From Marisimplicoccus sp038147335 (GTDB lineage Bacteria > Bacteroidota > Bacteroidia > Flavobacteriales > Flavobacteriaceae), in NCBI GenBank assembly GCA_038147335.1, contig JAYQTK010000006.1:62001-126000 (forward strand): a stretch of DNA of 64,000 nucleotides, given 5' to 3'. Of the stretch, positions 6,253 to 15,311 are shown piece after piece (position 1 is the first letter of the stretch; each line of letters begins with the position of its first letter). The translations under genes and the position numbers were made by a program. The notes beneath the pieces were generated by a model. That model was not told where the DNA came from. It searched no databases and saw only the letters and a list, made by a program, of their open reading frames with translations.

Positions 6253-8598
6253 ATGTTTAAAAAACCACTTTTACTTCTTATCTCAGCTCTTATATTATCA
6301 TGTTCAAATTCTATTGAATTAAATGGAATAACAGATGAAGTTGAAGTCCTAAGAGATAATTATGGGATAAACCATATCTATGCAAATAACCAAAATGATC
6401 TTTTCTTTATGCAAGGGTATTTGGCTGCAAAAGATAGATTATTTCAATTTGAAATATGGAGAAGACAAGCAACAGGGACGGTTTCAGAAATATTTGGTGA
6501 AGATGAGCTTGAGAGAGATATAGGAACAAGATTATTCAAGTTTAGAGGGGATATGAAAGATGAATTAAATCATTATCACGAAGATGGTTTTGAAATAGTT
6601 TCTTCATTTGTGTCCGGAGTAAATAAATATATTGAAGAGGTTAATGCTAATCCTGATTTATTACCAATTGAATTTGATATTTTAGGTATTAAACCAGAGA
6701 CTTGGACTAATGAAGTTGTTATCTCAAGGCACCAAGGACTTCTTGGAAATATTGAAGAAGAGTTAAACATAGGTAGAGCAGTTTCTTTAATTGGGGAAGA
6801 TCTGGTTAAAGATTTATTATGGTTTCACCCTAAAGAGCCATCACTAAAATTACCTGATGATATTACTTATGATGACTTAAAACAGGATATCTTGAGATTA
6901 TATGATGCATATCGAAACCCTATTGAATTTAAAGAAAAATACATATTAGAAGAATACAGAAATGATGATGAGCTTGCAGATGTTTTTCAAGATGATATAA
7001 TAAATGATAAATATTCTATAGGAAGTAATAACTGGGCAATATCAGCTGAAAAATCTGAATCAAACTTTCCTATTTTAGCTAATGATCCTCATAGGTCTCT
7101 ATCAAACCCTTCCTTAAGATATATGGCACATCTTGTAGCACCAGGATGGAACGTCATTGGAGGAGGTGAACCGGAAATACCAGGAATCTCAATTGGACAT
7201 AATGGCATTGGAGCATGGGGGCTAACAGTTTTTAGAACTGATGCAGAGGACTTATATATTTATGATCTAAACCCTAGAAACTCCTACCAATATTTTTATA
7301 ATGGTCAGTGGAATGAGTTTGATATAATAGAGGAGACAATTAAAGTCAAAGGAACTGAGGATGTTGATGTTAATCTTTTTTATTCAGTTCATGGTCCAGT
7401 AACCTTTATAGATACTAAGAGAAATAAAGCTTATGCAGTAAAAAATGGATGGTCAGAAATTGGAGGGTCACCATACTTAGCATCTCTTAGAATGGATCAA
7501 GCTAAAACTTGGGATGAATTTAGAGAAGCCTGTACTTATTTTAATATTCCAGGAGAGAACATGGTTTGGGCTGATAAATATGGTGATATCGGATGGCAAG
7601 CTGTCGGAATAGCTCCAATTAGAAAAACTCATAGTGGAATGGTACCTGTTAGTGGTGACGGTAGTAATAAGTGGGAAGCGTATCTACCAATAATTGAAAA
7701 ACCTAACCTATATAATCCAGAAATAGGTTATATATCTACAGCAAATCAAAATGTAACTCCTGAAGATTATAATAAATGGGAAGCAATAGGATTTGACTGG
7801 GCAGACCCTTACAGAGGTGACAGAATAAATAGAGTTCTTGAGAGTAAAGAGAAATTTAATTTAAAAGAGATGCTTGATCTACAAGTTGATTATTATTCAA
7901 TTCCTTCTGAACAAATCATAAATCTTTCCTCTGGACTTATCTCAAATAATATTGAATACTTTTCTATGCTTGAGAAATGGGATAAGAAACTATCTAAATC
8001 ATCAATTGAGGCTGGAATATATATTGAGTGGCAGAATCAGCTAATTCAAGAAATAAATAAGAAGTTCATACCAGAAAAAGTAAAAAACTACATTTCAATG
8101 CAGCTTTTCACAGTAATTGATAAAATTTCTAAAATGAATGCTAAAGATAGAAAAGAACTTTTGAATCAAACCTTTAATTCTTCTATAGATAATTTAAAAG
8201 AAAAATTTGGAGAAAATCCTGATAATTGGGTTTATGGTCAGGAAAATTTCAAACATGTCAAAATATATCACCCCCTAGAAAAAGTTGTAAATGATTCAAT
8301 TAGAGACATAATTGGACTAAAATCATACCCAAGAGGAGGTGATGGATATACCCCAGGATCAACTTCTAACTCATTAAATCAAAGGTCAGGAGGTAGTTTT
8401 AGAGTAATGATTGATACTGGTAATTGGGATAATAGCTTTGCAACAAATTCTCCAGGTCAATCAGGAGATCCAGATAGTAAATTTTATGACAATTTATATG
8501 AAGATTGGGCTAATGATGTATACTTTCCCCTTTTGTTTTCAAAGTCCAAAGTTCTTTTAAACCTTAGTGAAAGAACAGTATTTAAACCAAAGAATTAA
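6253..8598 (+). CDS. Penicillin acylase family lipoprotein
   Basis: A 781-residue N-terminal-nucleophile hydrolase precursor with a lipoprotein signal (LILSC, cysteine about residue 17). The A-chain starts with VEVLRDNYGINHIYA, typical of the family. The autoprocessing site is G257-S258 in SIGSNNW, making S258 the nucleophile of the B-chain. Later conserved blocks such as ANDPHR, PGISIGHNGIGAWGLT and the C-terminal YTPGSTSN are present. The family cleaves amide bonds of beta-lactams, acyl-homoserine lactones or other acylated amines. Length is normal. It shares a transcript direction with the HDAC-like gene upstream and faces the asparaginase gene downstream. Substrate cannot be told. Confidence 0.9.
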   Translation: MFKKPLLLLISALILSCSNSIELNGITDEVEVLRDNYGINHIYANNQNDLFFMQGYLAAKDRLFQFEIWRRQATGTVSEIFGEDELERDIGTRLFKFRGDMKDELNHYHEDGFEIVSSFVSGVNKYIEEVNANPDLLPIEFDILGIKPETWTNEVVISRHQGLLGNIEEELNIGRAVSLIGEDLVKDLLWFHPKEPSLKLPDDITYDDLKQDILRLYDAYRNPIEFKEKYILEEYRNDDELADVFQDDIINDKYSIGSNNWAISAEKSESNFPILANDPHRSLSNPSLRYMAHLVAPGWNVIGGGEPEIPGISIGHNGIGAWGLTVFRTDAEDLYIYDLNPRNSYQYFYNGQWNEFDIIEETIKVKGTEDVDVNLFYSVHGPVTFIDTKRNKAYAVKNGWSEIGGSPYLASLRMDQAKTWDEFREACTYFNIPGENMVWADKYGDIGWQAVGIAPIRKTHSGMVPVSGDGSNKWEAYLPIIEKPNLYNPEIGYISTANQNVTPEDYNKWEAIGFDWADPYRGDRINRVLESKEKFNLKEMLDLQVDYYSIPSEQIINLSSGLISNNIEYFSMLEKWDKKLSKSSIEAGIYIEWQNQLIQEINKKFIPEKVKNYISMQLFTVIDKISKMNAKDRKELLNQTFNSSIDNLKEKFGENPDNWVYGQENFKHVKIYHPLEKVVNDSIRDIIGLKSYPRGGDGYTPGSTSNSLNQRSGGSFRVMIDTGNWDNSFATNSPGQSGDPDSKFYDNLYEDWANDVYFPLLFSKSKVLLNLSERTVFKPKN

Positions 8599-8610
8599 TC
8601 TTTATAGATT

Positions 8611-9589
8611 TTAATTGTAATGTTTACCCTCATTATCAATATGAGCCCTATACATTCCTGCTGTGTTAAATTCCATTGCAACATTTCCATTCTTATCAAG
8701 ACCAATTACTCCCCCATCTCCTCCTGTTGCCTTAACTTTATCTAGAGATTTTTTTGATGCATCTTTAATGTTTTCATTTTTATAAATCATTTGTGCAGCT
8801 ATGTCATAAGCAACAACATTTCTTATAAAGTGCTCCCCCCATCCTGTTGCAGAAATTCCACAACATTCATTATTTGCATAGTTTCCAGCTCCTATAATAG
8901 GCACATCCCCTATTCTACCCCAAATTTTATTTGTTGGTACCACCAGTTGAGGTTCCAGCAGATATATTTCCATTTATATCAATAGCAACACTCCCTACAG
9001 TTCCATATTTAGAGTCTTTTATAAATGGATCTTCATATGAAATACTATTTCTATCCTTAAGTCTTCTAAGAGAATTAAGTCTTCTTTCGGTTATAAAGTA
9101 TGAGTTTGGAACAGTATCAATTCCCTTCTCAATAGCAAAGTCATCAGCACCTTTTGATGATAGCAAAACATGAGGAGATTTTTCCATTACAGCAATTGCA
9201 GCAGATATTGGATTTTTTATATAACTAGATCCTGCTATTGCTCCAGCATTTAAATTCTCACCATCCATAAATGATGCATCAAGACTTACCCTTTCATCAT
9301 TAGTTAAAACAGCACCAACTCCTGCATTAAAAAGAGGTGAATCTTCCATAACTCTTATTGCTTTTTCTACTGCATCTTTACTTGATCCACCATTTTTTAA
9401 AATATCATATCCAGCTGTTACAGCTTCTTCTAATTTAATTATATACGAATTCTCTAATTCTTGAGTCATGTTCTCTTTAAGAATAGTTCCAGCTCCCCCA
9501 TGAATTACGATTCCTATTTTATTTTCACTTGACTCAATTGAGCAAGATGTTAATAAAAGAACAAATAGAAATATGAATAGTTTTTTCAT
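8611..9589 (-). pseudogene. Isoaspartyl peptidase/L-asparaginase, frameshifted
   Basis: The two open frames 8927-9589 and 8611-about 8945 together make a complete plant-type asparaginase (Ntn-hydrolase) of about 325 residues. It has a lipoprotein signal (LLLTSC), then IVIHGGAGT, the nucleophile Thr in YGTVGSVA, and GRIGDVPIIGAGNYA and TGGDGGVIGL after the break. The break is in the conserved GTSTGG-TNK segment, where a four-base ACCA replaces one codon, that is one extra base. Starting at the internal methionine (9589) gives a proper signal peptide; the upstream ATG at 9607 adds six residues. It would hydrolyse beta-aspartyl dipeptides or asparagine in the periplasm. One clean indel in an otherwise perfect gene suggests a sequence error. 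Confidence 0.75.
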
Positions 9590-9642
9590 AAAAATGTATT
9601 TATCCAAAATATACTTATATTATGTTATAAATCAATATAGTT

Positions 9643-10635
9643 ATGAAAAATTTTGCTTTAATAATCTCTTTGATATTATTTATAAATTCTCATGCCCAGA
9701 TAGACAATATCGCAGAAAAACTAGGTTATGAAAAAGATGCTAGACTTTTAATTATTCATGGTGATGACATAGGAGTATCTCACTCAGTTAATATTGCATC
9801 TTTTGATGGGTATAAGAATAATGCAATTAATTCAGGGAGTGCAATGATACCGTCACCCTGGATTAAAGAGGTTGCTGAATTTCATAAAGAAAATCCAAAC
9901 TATGATATTGGATTACACTTAACGTTGACAGCTGAATGGAAAAACTACAAATGGGATGGAGTCTCATCATCTAACCAAATAACTTCTCTTTTAAATGAAG
10001 ATAATGAGTTCTATGATAATACAAGTGATGTCAATATTAATGCAAATCCAGAGGAAGTAAGAAGAGAACTTCAAGCACAAATTGATTTTTCAAGACAAAT
10101 TGGTTTGAATCCAACTCATATTGATACTCATATGGGTGCACTTGCAGTAAATAAAAATCTTTGGAGAGTATACATTGAAGTTGGACATAAAAATAAACTT
10201 GTATCAATGGTAACTAAATCAAGAGCTTTAAATCTATTTGATGATGATTTTCCAATGCCTGATTATATAGTTCCAGTAAATGACATCTACATGCTATACC
10301 CAGGAGCAGATAGGACCTTTTTAGAAGCAGCTTTTGGAGAGGATCTTGCAAGTACAGTAATTGTAGAGGATATTTATAAATATGAAGATTGGTATGAGTT
10401 ATACTCAAACAAAATTAAATCTTTACAACCAGGTCTAAACGTATTCCTTCTTCATCTGGGATATGATAATGAGGAGCTTAAGGCTGTAACAATAGACCAC
10501 CCTGAATATGGTTCTCTATGGAGACAACTCGACTACGATGTATTTAACTCTAAAGAGATAAAACAACTGTTAAAAGATGAGGATATAAAACTTGTTAATT
10601 GGGGAGAAATTCGAGATATTATATACAAGAATTAA
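9643..10635 (+). CDS. ChbG/YdjC-type carbohydrate deacetylase, secreted
   Basis: A 330-residue protein with a signal peptide ending in SHAQ. The mature protein has the YdjC/ChbG deacetylase motifs: IIHGDDIGVS (metal-binding aspartates), DIGLHLTLTAEW and HIDTHMGAL (His-x-x-x-His metal site), followed by a HLGYDNEEL segment. ChbG of Escherichia coli removes one acetyl group from chitooligosaccharides, while other members act on hopanoid sugars. Export to the periplasm is unusual for ChbG itself but common for Bacteroidota homologues. It is divergent from the asparaginase gene. Family is confident, substrate inferred only. Confidence 0.82.
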   Translation: MKNFALIISLILFINSHAQIDNIAEKLGYEKDARLLIIHGDDIGVSHSVNIASFDGYKNNAINSGSAMIPSPWIKEVAEFHKENPNYDIGLHLTLTAEWKNYKWDGVSSSNQITSLLNEDNEFYDNTSDVNINANPEEVRRELQAQIDFSRQIGLNPTHIDTHMGALAVNKNLWRVYIEVGHKNKLVSMVTKSRALNLFDDDFPMPDYIVPVNDIYMLYPGADRTFLEAAFGEDLASTVIVEDIYKYEDWYELYSNKIKSLQPGLNVFLLHLGYDNEELKAVTIDHPEYGSLWRQLDYDVFNSKEIKQLLKDEDIKLVNWGEIRDIIYKN

Positions 10636-10676
10636 AATTTAATTCATAAATTTAAGTTAACCCTAAATTAAAAAAA

Positions 10677-10901
10677 ATGGATAAAAATATTTCAAAAGTA
10701 AGAGCTCACGACGCATTAGTAGGTTTATTATATCTATCAGGTGTAGGTTTAAGTTATTTAACTGGTGATTTTAATTTTCTATGGATAGTAATTGGTGTAG
10801 GATTTCTACAAATTATAAGCCCATTTACTAAGTTTTGCCCAGTATATTTTATACTGAACAAAATGATGCCAGATTCTGATCCAATTCAAAACGGAAAATA
10901 G
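10677..10901 (+). CDS. DUF2892 (YgaP-like) inner-membrane protein
   Basis: A 74-residue protein with two hydrophobic helices (about residues 13-27 and 30-45) and the short conserved segment ISPFTKFCPVYFIL, which includes the single cysteine typical of DUF2892 proteins. In other bacteria this domain is fused to a rhodanese (YgaP) or stands alone. It is not fused here. Inner-membrane location is expected; the role is unknown. Confidence 0.75.
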   Translation: MDKNISKVRAHDALVGLLYLSGVGLSYLTGDFNFLWIVIGVGFLQIISPFTKFCPVYFILNKMMPDSDPIQNGK

Positions 10902-10930
10902 TTTTTTCAGACATATATTCTTTACATTTG
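10902..10930 (+). promoter_or_regulatory. Candidate Bacteroidota-type promoter for dapF
   Basis: TACATTTG at 10923-10930 is a perfect match to the TAnnTTTG -7 element of Bacteroidota sigma-ABfr promoters. The -33 region is only T-rich (10902-10907) without a clear TTG. The start codon follows eight bases later, so the leader would be very short. Confidence 0.45.
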
Positions 10931-10937
10931 CGCTTTA

Positions 10938-11717
10938 ATGAAAATTAACTTTAGCAAGTACAACGGCGCTGGTAATGACTTTATCATCATTGATGATAGA
11001 GATAATAATGTTCATCTAACAAAATCTGATATCTATAACCTTTGCAATAGGAATATTGGTATAGGAGGTGATGGATTGATAATAATAAAAAAATCAACTA
11101 AAACAGATTTTGAGATTCTTCATTATACGTCAGATGGCAATCTAGGATCTCTTTGTGGAAATGGATCTAGATGTGCAATTCTATATGCTTACAGAAATAA
11201 TATAATTAATAAACATACCGTTTTCGAAGCTTTCGATGGAATTCATAAAGCTGAAATAATTAATGATGAATTAATTAAGATGCAAATGAAATTAAATTCT
11301 AAGATTATTGAAAACGAATATGGAATATGGGTAGATACAGGATCTCCTCACCTTGTTGTTGAAACAACCAACACCGATGAACTAGATGTAAAGAATTTAG
11401 GGAGATCAATTAGATATAACGATTATTATAAACAAGAAGGTGTTAATGTCAATTTTGTTGAACGTGTTTCAGATGAAGTTTTTAAAATAAGAACCTATGA
11501 GAGAGGAGTTGAAGATGAAACAAGAGCATGTGGAACTGGATCAACTGCATCAGCTATTTGTATGAACTATCTTGGAAAAACTAGCAGCAATAAAATAAAA
11601 ATGAAATGTTTAGGTGGAGATTTAGAAGTTAAATTTTTAAAAAGAAATGAAACATATTCAGAAATCAGTATAACAGGTCCAGCTAAATTAGTTTTTGAAG
11701 GCAGTATAGATATTTAG
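10938..11717 (+). CDS. dapF: Diaminopimelate epimerase
   Basis: A 259-residue cytoplasmic enzyme that interconverts LL- and meso-diaminopimelate for lysine and peptidoglycan synthesis. It has the two catalytic cysteines in the expected settings, C73 in SLCGNGSRC and C198 in RACGTGSTAS, plus the N-terminal KYNGAGNDF and GGDGLII motifs and ERGVEDET before the second cysteine. Length fits the family. It has a probable own promoter and ends in a four-base convergent overlap with a tiny minus-strand gene. Confidence 0.95.
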   Translation: MKINFSKYNGAGNDFIIIDDRDNNVHLTKSDIYNLCNRNIGIGGDGLIIIKKSTKTDFEILHYTSDGNLGSLCGNGSRCAILYAYRNNIINKHTVFEAFDGIHKAEIINDELIKMQMKLNSKIIENEYGIWVDTGSPHLVVETTNTDELDVKNLGRSIRYNDYYKQEGVNVNFVERVSDEVFKIRTYERGVEDETRACGTGSTASAICMNYLGKTSSNKIKMKCLGGDLEVKFLKRNETYSEISITGPAKLVFEGSIDI

Positions 11718-11854
11718 AAAACAAAATTACACAGAAGAACTCCGATTAAGATACCTTCAAGCCATGTAAGAATTAAGATTTGGTATTTAGTAAGGTTAAA
11801 CTCTTTTGAAACCTTGTCAATCACCTCCTCATGCCACTTAAAAAACTTATTCAT
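11714..11854 (-). CDS. Small membrane protein (46 aa) at the end of the MarC-DoxX operon
   Basis: An ATG at 11854 opens 46 residues: a charged N-terminal half (MNKFFKWHEEVIDKVSKEF) with amphipathic-helix character and a hydrophobic end (TWLEGILIGVLLCNFVF) able to span the membrane. It lies 8 bases after the DoxX gene in the same direction and overlaps the dapF stop codon convergently. No family is recognised. The codon use and helix layout look like a real gene. Confidence 0.55.
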   Translation of the reverse strand: MNKFFKWHEEVIDKVSKEFNLTKYQILILTWLEGILIGVLLCNFVF

Positions 11855-11862
11855 TTTTAAAT

Positions 11863-12237
11863 TTAGTTAATTTTTGAATGCCAGTATGCTATTAAAATAA
11901 ATAGCCCCTGAAAAGGCAGTCTATATATTGATTGACTTTTTGTTACACCAAGTATAGATTGTGACAATTCACTTTGAACTAAATGAATATTTGCAGGAAA
12001 TACAAGTATTAAAAGAATAATGAGCCCAATAGCACCCGTTTTTCTTGTTTTTTTTGATAATAACATTAGCCCTAAAACAACTTCAGCAATACCAGATAAA
12101 TAGACAAATTCAAGATGAAAAGTTAAGTAATTAGGCATTATAGCAAGAAAAAAATCAGGATCAATAAAATGTCTTACACCTACATATGCATAAGCGATTG
12201 ACATAAAGTATATTGTTATGAGCTTAAAGTATCTCAT
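11863..12237 (-). CDS. DoxX-family membrane protein
   Basis: A 124-residue protein with four hydrophobic segments and the DoxX-like features YVGVRHFIDP near the N-terminus, YLSGIAEVVLGLMLL in the second helix and a conserved FPANIHL segment. DoxX-type proteins are inner-membrane proteins, some linked to thiol or quinone redox steps, but most have no proven role. It lies between the marC-like gene (5 bases upstream) and a tiny membrane-protein gene, forming a short operon. Confidence 0.78.
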   Translation of the reverse strand: MRYFKLITIYFMSIAYAYVGVRHFIDPDFFLAIMPNYLTFHLEFVYLSGIAEVVLGLMLLSKKTRKTGAIGLIILLILVFPANIHLVQSELSQSILGVTKSQSIYRLPFQGLFILIAYWHSKIN

Positions 12238-12242
12238 TAACC

Positions 12243-12809
12243 TTAAACTATTAAACTAATATTTGTTGAAAATAACTTTACCGATATTGAAAGTAGAATA
12301 ATTCCAAAAACTCTTCTAATAATAGCAATTCCATTTTTTCCTAAAAGCCTTTCAATTCTAGTTGAAGATTTCAGTATTATATATACAAAAACTGAATTTA
12401 TGATAATTGCGATTATTACATTTATAAGCTCATACTCTGCTCTTAGAGATAATATGGTTGTTAAAGTACCTGCTCCAGCAATTATTGGAAATGCAATTGG
12501 AACTATTGATGCAGTTTCAGGTTCATCTCCTTGAAAAATAGTAACACCAAGGACCATTTCAAGTGCAATAAAAAAGATAACAATAGAACCAGCAACTGCA
12601 AATGAATTAATATCAATTCCAATTAAATTTAAAATTTCTTCACCAAGAAATAGAAATCCAATCATGATTATCATAGACACTATAGTTGCTTTCTCTGACT
12701 CTATCTTTCCAACCTTTTCTCTTAATGAAATAACTATAGGAGTTGCACCAATTATATCAATAATAGCAAATAGAATCATGCTGGCTGTGAAAATCTCTTT
12801 AAAGTCCAT
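12243..12809 (-). CDS. MarC-family integral membrane protein
   Basis: A 188-residue hydrophobic protein with about six transmembrane helices. MarC-family signatures include the N-terminal FAIIDIIGATPIVISL and the central PIAFPIIAGAGTLTTILSL. The family was once thought to export drugs or amino acids (NAAT); the real substrate is not established. It is first in an operon with the DoxX protein and the 46-residue protein. Family assignment is strong. Confidence 0.85.
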   Translation of the reverse strand: MDFKEIFTASMILFAIIDIIGATPIVISLREKVGKIESEKATIVSMIIMIGFLFLGEEILNLIGIDINSFAVAGSIVIFFIALEMVLGVTIFQGDEPETASIVPIAFPIIAGAGTLTTILSLRAEYELINVIIAIIINSVFVYIILKSSTRIERLLGKNGIAIIRRVFGIILLSISVKLFSTNISLIV

Positions 12810-13003
12810 AGGTTTTTTATGTAAAGATAATCATAAGGAGAATAGATCTATGTTATAGTGATAAAGAAAGTATTCATGTATAATCTCTAGAAAAAGCAAA
12901 AGGATAAGTTTTGGAGGTCTAGTTTTCACTCACTTTTAATTTATAACATTTAAAATTATGTTAAAAGATTTATTAAATAAAAGTTAAACCAATTATCATT
13001 ATT

Positions 13004-13032
13004 TTGTTTTCGAACTAATTAATCAACTTTTG
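13004..13032 (+). promoter_or_regulatory. Candidate promoter of the fasciclin gene
   Basis: TTG at 13004-13006 and AACTTTTG at 13025-13032 are separated by 18 bases. This fits the TTTG / TAnnTTTG promoter pattern of Bacteroidota except for an A in place of the first T. The gene starts 22 bases downstream. The other bases of 12810-13054 show nothing else recognisable. Confidence 0.45.
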
Positions 13033-13054
13033 CAGCTAATTCTAAATAATTAAA

Positions 13055-13561
13055 ATGTTAATTAATTTTTTTAAGTATTCGTTTTTAAGTCTTGTACTAA
13101 CATCTAACATAAGTGAGATGAACATTGTAGAAACTGCTGTTTCTAATGAAAACTTCTCTACTCTTGTTGCTGCAGTTCAAGCAGGTGAACTAGTTGATGC
13201 TCTTTCTTCTGAAGGACCATTTACAGTATTTGCACCTACTAATGATGGTTTCAATAAACTTCCTGAAGGAACTTTAGAGACTTTATTAAAGCCAGAAAAC
13301 AAGGAGACTTTACAATCTATTCTTACTTACCACGTTGTTGCTGGAAAATTTATGGCTACTGACGTTGTAAAAGCTATCAACGAAAATGGCGGAGAATTTT
13401 CTGTCACAACTTTACAAGGAAATGATCTTACCCTTAAATTATGGGAAGGTAGTGTATATGTAAAAGATGCTAAGGGTAATAAAGCTAAAGTTATTATTGC
13501 AGATGTAGATACTTCAAATGGAGTTATACATGCAATAGATAATGTAGTACTTCCAGAATAA
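13055..13561 (+). CDS. Fasciclin (FAS1) domain secreted protein
   Basis: A 168-residue protein with a short hydrophobic signal region followed by one complete FAS1 domain (about residues 25-166). The H1 box FTVFAPTNDGFNKLP, the central LTYHVVAGKF and the H2 box GVIHAIDNVVLP are all clear. FAS1 domains mediate adhesion between cells or to matrix. One-domain secreted versions are abundant in marine flavobacteria. It is a single-gene transcript, with a candidate promoter upstream and two terminators in a row downstream. Confidence 0.9.
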   Translation: MLINFFKYSFLSLVLTSNISEMNIVETAVSNENFSTLVAAVQAGELVDALSSEGPFTVFAPTNDGFNKLPEGTLETLLKPENKETLQSILTYHVVAGKFMATDVVKAINENGGEFSVTTLQGNDLTLKLWEGSVYVKDAKGNKAKVIIADVDTSNGVIHAIDNVVLPE

Positions 13562-13586
13562 TTGAGTGTAATTATTTTGTTTGGAT

Positions 13587-13615
13587 GAAAGAGCTCCACG
13601 GAGCTCTTTCTTTTC
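13587..13615 (+). terminator. Rho-independent terminator after the fasciclin gene
   Basis: Stem GAAAGAGCTCC / GGAGCTCTTTC with an AC loop, followed by TTTTCT. A long perfect stem 26 bases after the stop codon. Confidence 0.85.
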
Positions 13616-13620
13616 TACAT

Positions 13621-13655
13621 AAAAAATGGCTCCATTTGGAGCCTTTTTCTTTTTA
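13621..13655 (+). terminator. Second, tandem terminator
   Basis: A-run, stem GGCTCC / GGAGCC with loop ATTT, then a T-rich run. It lies directly behind the first terminator and can also act on the minus strand for the tiny ORF ending at 13666. Confidence 0.75.
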
Positions 13656-13665
13656 ATATTATAGG

Positions 13666-13752
13666 TTATCTTCTTTTTTTAAAAAGAAATCTTAGTGCTA
13701 GAACAATAAATACTACCATAAAAATTATTCTCAAAAACTCCGTTTCATTCAT
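13666..13752 (-). CDS. Very small membrane protein (28 aa)
   Basis: ATG at 13752; encodes MNETEFLR, a hydrophobic helix (IIFMVVFIVLAL) and a strongly basic tail RFLFKKRR. The acidic start, single helix and basic end fit a single-pass membrane peptide with its C-terminus inside. It ends just before the bidirectional hairpin at 13621-13655. Function unknown. Confidence 0.35.
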   Translation of the reverse strand: MNETEFLRIIFMVVFIVLALRFLFKKRR

Positions 13753-13813
13753 TTTAAGGCTATTATTGGATACTAAATCTATGAAATTTGATTAAATATG
13801 ATTAAATTAAAGT

Positions 13814-13894
13814 ATGGAATCTTTAATTTTCTTTATCGGATTCATAGTGTTTGTCCTAATGATAATAGCAATTTTAGTTAGAGAAACTATTTAA
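13814..13894 (+). CDS. Very small membrane protein (26 aa)
   Basis: ATG at 13814; almost entirely one hydrophobic helix (LIFFIGFIVFVLMIIAILV) flanked by MES and RETI. Its stop overlaps that of a convergent small gene. It could be a chance ORF, but similar peptides recur in this window. Confidence 0.3.
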   Translation: MESLIFFIGFIVFVLMIIAILVRETI

Positions 13895-14081
13895 TTTTTT
13901 ATTTTAGGTATTAAATATTCTAATACAAAAAAGACCAAACAGCATATACCTACTGCTATAGATATCCACTATCATCGGTTGTGTCAATAAAGCTATCAAA
14001 TATCATTGATGATAGAACTAAACCAGTAAATAGGATAAAGTAGAAAAATATTTTCCTAATAAATTTTAACAAATGTTTCAT
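13891..14081 (-). pseudogene. Small two-helix membrane protein, frameshifted
   Basis: From ATG at 14081 one frame gives MKHLLKFIRKIFFYF and a first helix up to DTTDDSGYL, then a TAG. A second frame from about 13960 gives IAVGICCLVFFVLEYLIP and ends KIKN at 13891. Joined, they form a 62-residue protein with two helices. The total length of 191 bases is not divisible by three, so one base is missing near 13960-13970. Family unknown. Confidence 0.4.
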
Positions 14082-14125
14082 TTCAAATGATTAAATTTAG
14101 TAGGTAATCAATTTAAAAATAAAAA

Positions 14126-14566
14126 ATGAAAAAACTTTTTTTAATATTATTTAGTACTTCATTAGTTTCTTGTCTTTCCTTGAGTCTTACGATTGACGAA
14201 GAGGCAGCTAAATCAATAGCTGACGCTATTAACAACTCAAACAAGAAGGAGTTACACATAATGAAATTGAATAATGATGATATGGGTATGTTAGGTGAAA
14301 ATGAAAATATCATGATAATTAGAAATTCTGATGATATGGAATGGGTTGGTGATGATGGAAAGAAGATGAAAAGAGTAATGATTAGAGGAGAAAGATTTGG
14401 TAAAGGACCTAATGCATCAAAATATATGGATGACATCCCAGCAGTTATTATACGTGAAATTGAAAAAGCAAATGAAAAAGGTATTGATATTAAAATTGAC
14501 ACAATAATATCAGAAAATGGAGAGAGAAAAGAAATTAAAATCGAAGTAAAAGCTGGAAATAATTAA
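14126..14566 (+). CDS. Predicted lipoprotein of unknown function
   Basis: A 146-residue protein with a lipoprotein-like signal (LFSTSLVSC, cysteine at residue 16). The mature part is highly charged: Asp/Glu/Lys-rich, with DDMEWVGDDGKKMKRVMIRGE and a C-terminal helix rich in Glu and Lys. No known domain is recognised. Five bases separate its stop from the TTG start of the 5'-nucleotidase gene, suggesting one transcript. Confidence 0.6.
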   Translation: MKKLFLILFSTSLVSCLSLSLTIDEEAAKSIADAINNSNKKELHIMKLNNDDMGMLGENENIMIIRNSDDMEWVGDDGKKMKRVMIRGERFGKGPNASKYMDDIPAVIIREIEKANEKGIDIKIDTIISENGERKEIKIEVKAGNN

Positions 14567-14571
14567 TCTAC

Positions 14572-15311
14572 TTGAATAGATCTTACCAGATATTATTTAT
14601 TGGGACAGTATTATTTTTAATTGGTTGTTCCTCTAGCTATAATTACGATAATATAGATTATTCCAGAATTGATATAAATGGTCAAGAAGACTCAACAGTA
14701 ATCAATGTAATCAATGTTTACAAAGATTCTATTGATCTTAAGCTTGATAATGTTATTGGTTTTTCAAAAGGACTATATACTAAAGATGATTATTCCGAAA
14801 CTAATTTAATTCTTCATTAGGAAATTTAATTGCAGATATTATCTTCAAACAGGCAGACTCTGTTTTTTACAAAAGCTTTGGAAATAACATTGACTTTGTT
14901 CTTCAAAATCATGGGGGAATTAGATCTTCATTACTTGAAGGGGAAATAAAATTAACTGATGCTTATAAAATATTACCCTTTGAAAATGAAATAGTTGTAT
15001 TAGAGATTTCAAGGGAAGTGTTCGATGAAATGGTCTTGTTTTTAAGCAATGAAAAGTTTCCACACCCAATATCCGGTTTCAGTATAATAAATGATAAAGC
15101 TTTAATTGATAAAGAAAAATCTTTAAATGATAAGTTTTTTCTAGCCACAAATGACTATTTATTATCTGGTGGTGATAATATGTTTTTTTTAGAAAGAAAC
15201 TCAAGAGTATTCAATCTCGGATATTCCTTAAGAGACGCATTTATTGATTATACAATTAATAAAGGGTATTTAGAATCAAAAGTTGATAATAGATTTATAA
15301 GAAATGAATAG
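14572..15311 (+). pseudogene. 5'-nucleotidase C-terminal-domain lipoprotein, frameshifted
   Basis: Starts at TTG (14572) with a lipoprotein signal (LFLIGC). The N-terminal 82 residues end at a TAG (14818-14820). The other frame continues without a stop as GNLIADIIFKQADS, NHGGIRSSLLEGEI, LPFENEIV and NDYLLSGGDN, which are the substrate-binding motifs of the 5_nucleotid_C domain. One base is missing just before LGNLIAD. In many Bacteroidota the two halves of the UshA-type 5'-nucleotidase are encoded separately, this one preceding the metallophosphatase, as here. The joined protein would be about 246 residues. It would act in the periplasm or at the surface in phosphate scavenging. Confidence 0.72.

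Noticed and set aside
8927..8946. Programmed frameshift in the isoaspartyl peptidase
   Set aside because: No slippery heptamer with a downstream pseudoknot is evident, and the break is inside a conserved catalytic loop.
8791..9173. Plus-strand frames opposite the isoaspartyl peptidase
   Set aside because: The minus strand carries continuous asparaginase motifs, so the plus frames are shadows.
14113..14502. Long minus-strand frame opposite the lipoprotein at 14126
   Set aside because: It is the antisense of a gene with a clear lipoprotein signal and has a Ser/Phe/Ile-rich shadow composition.
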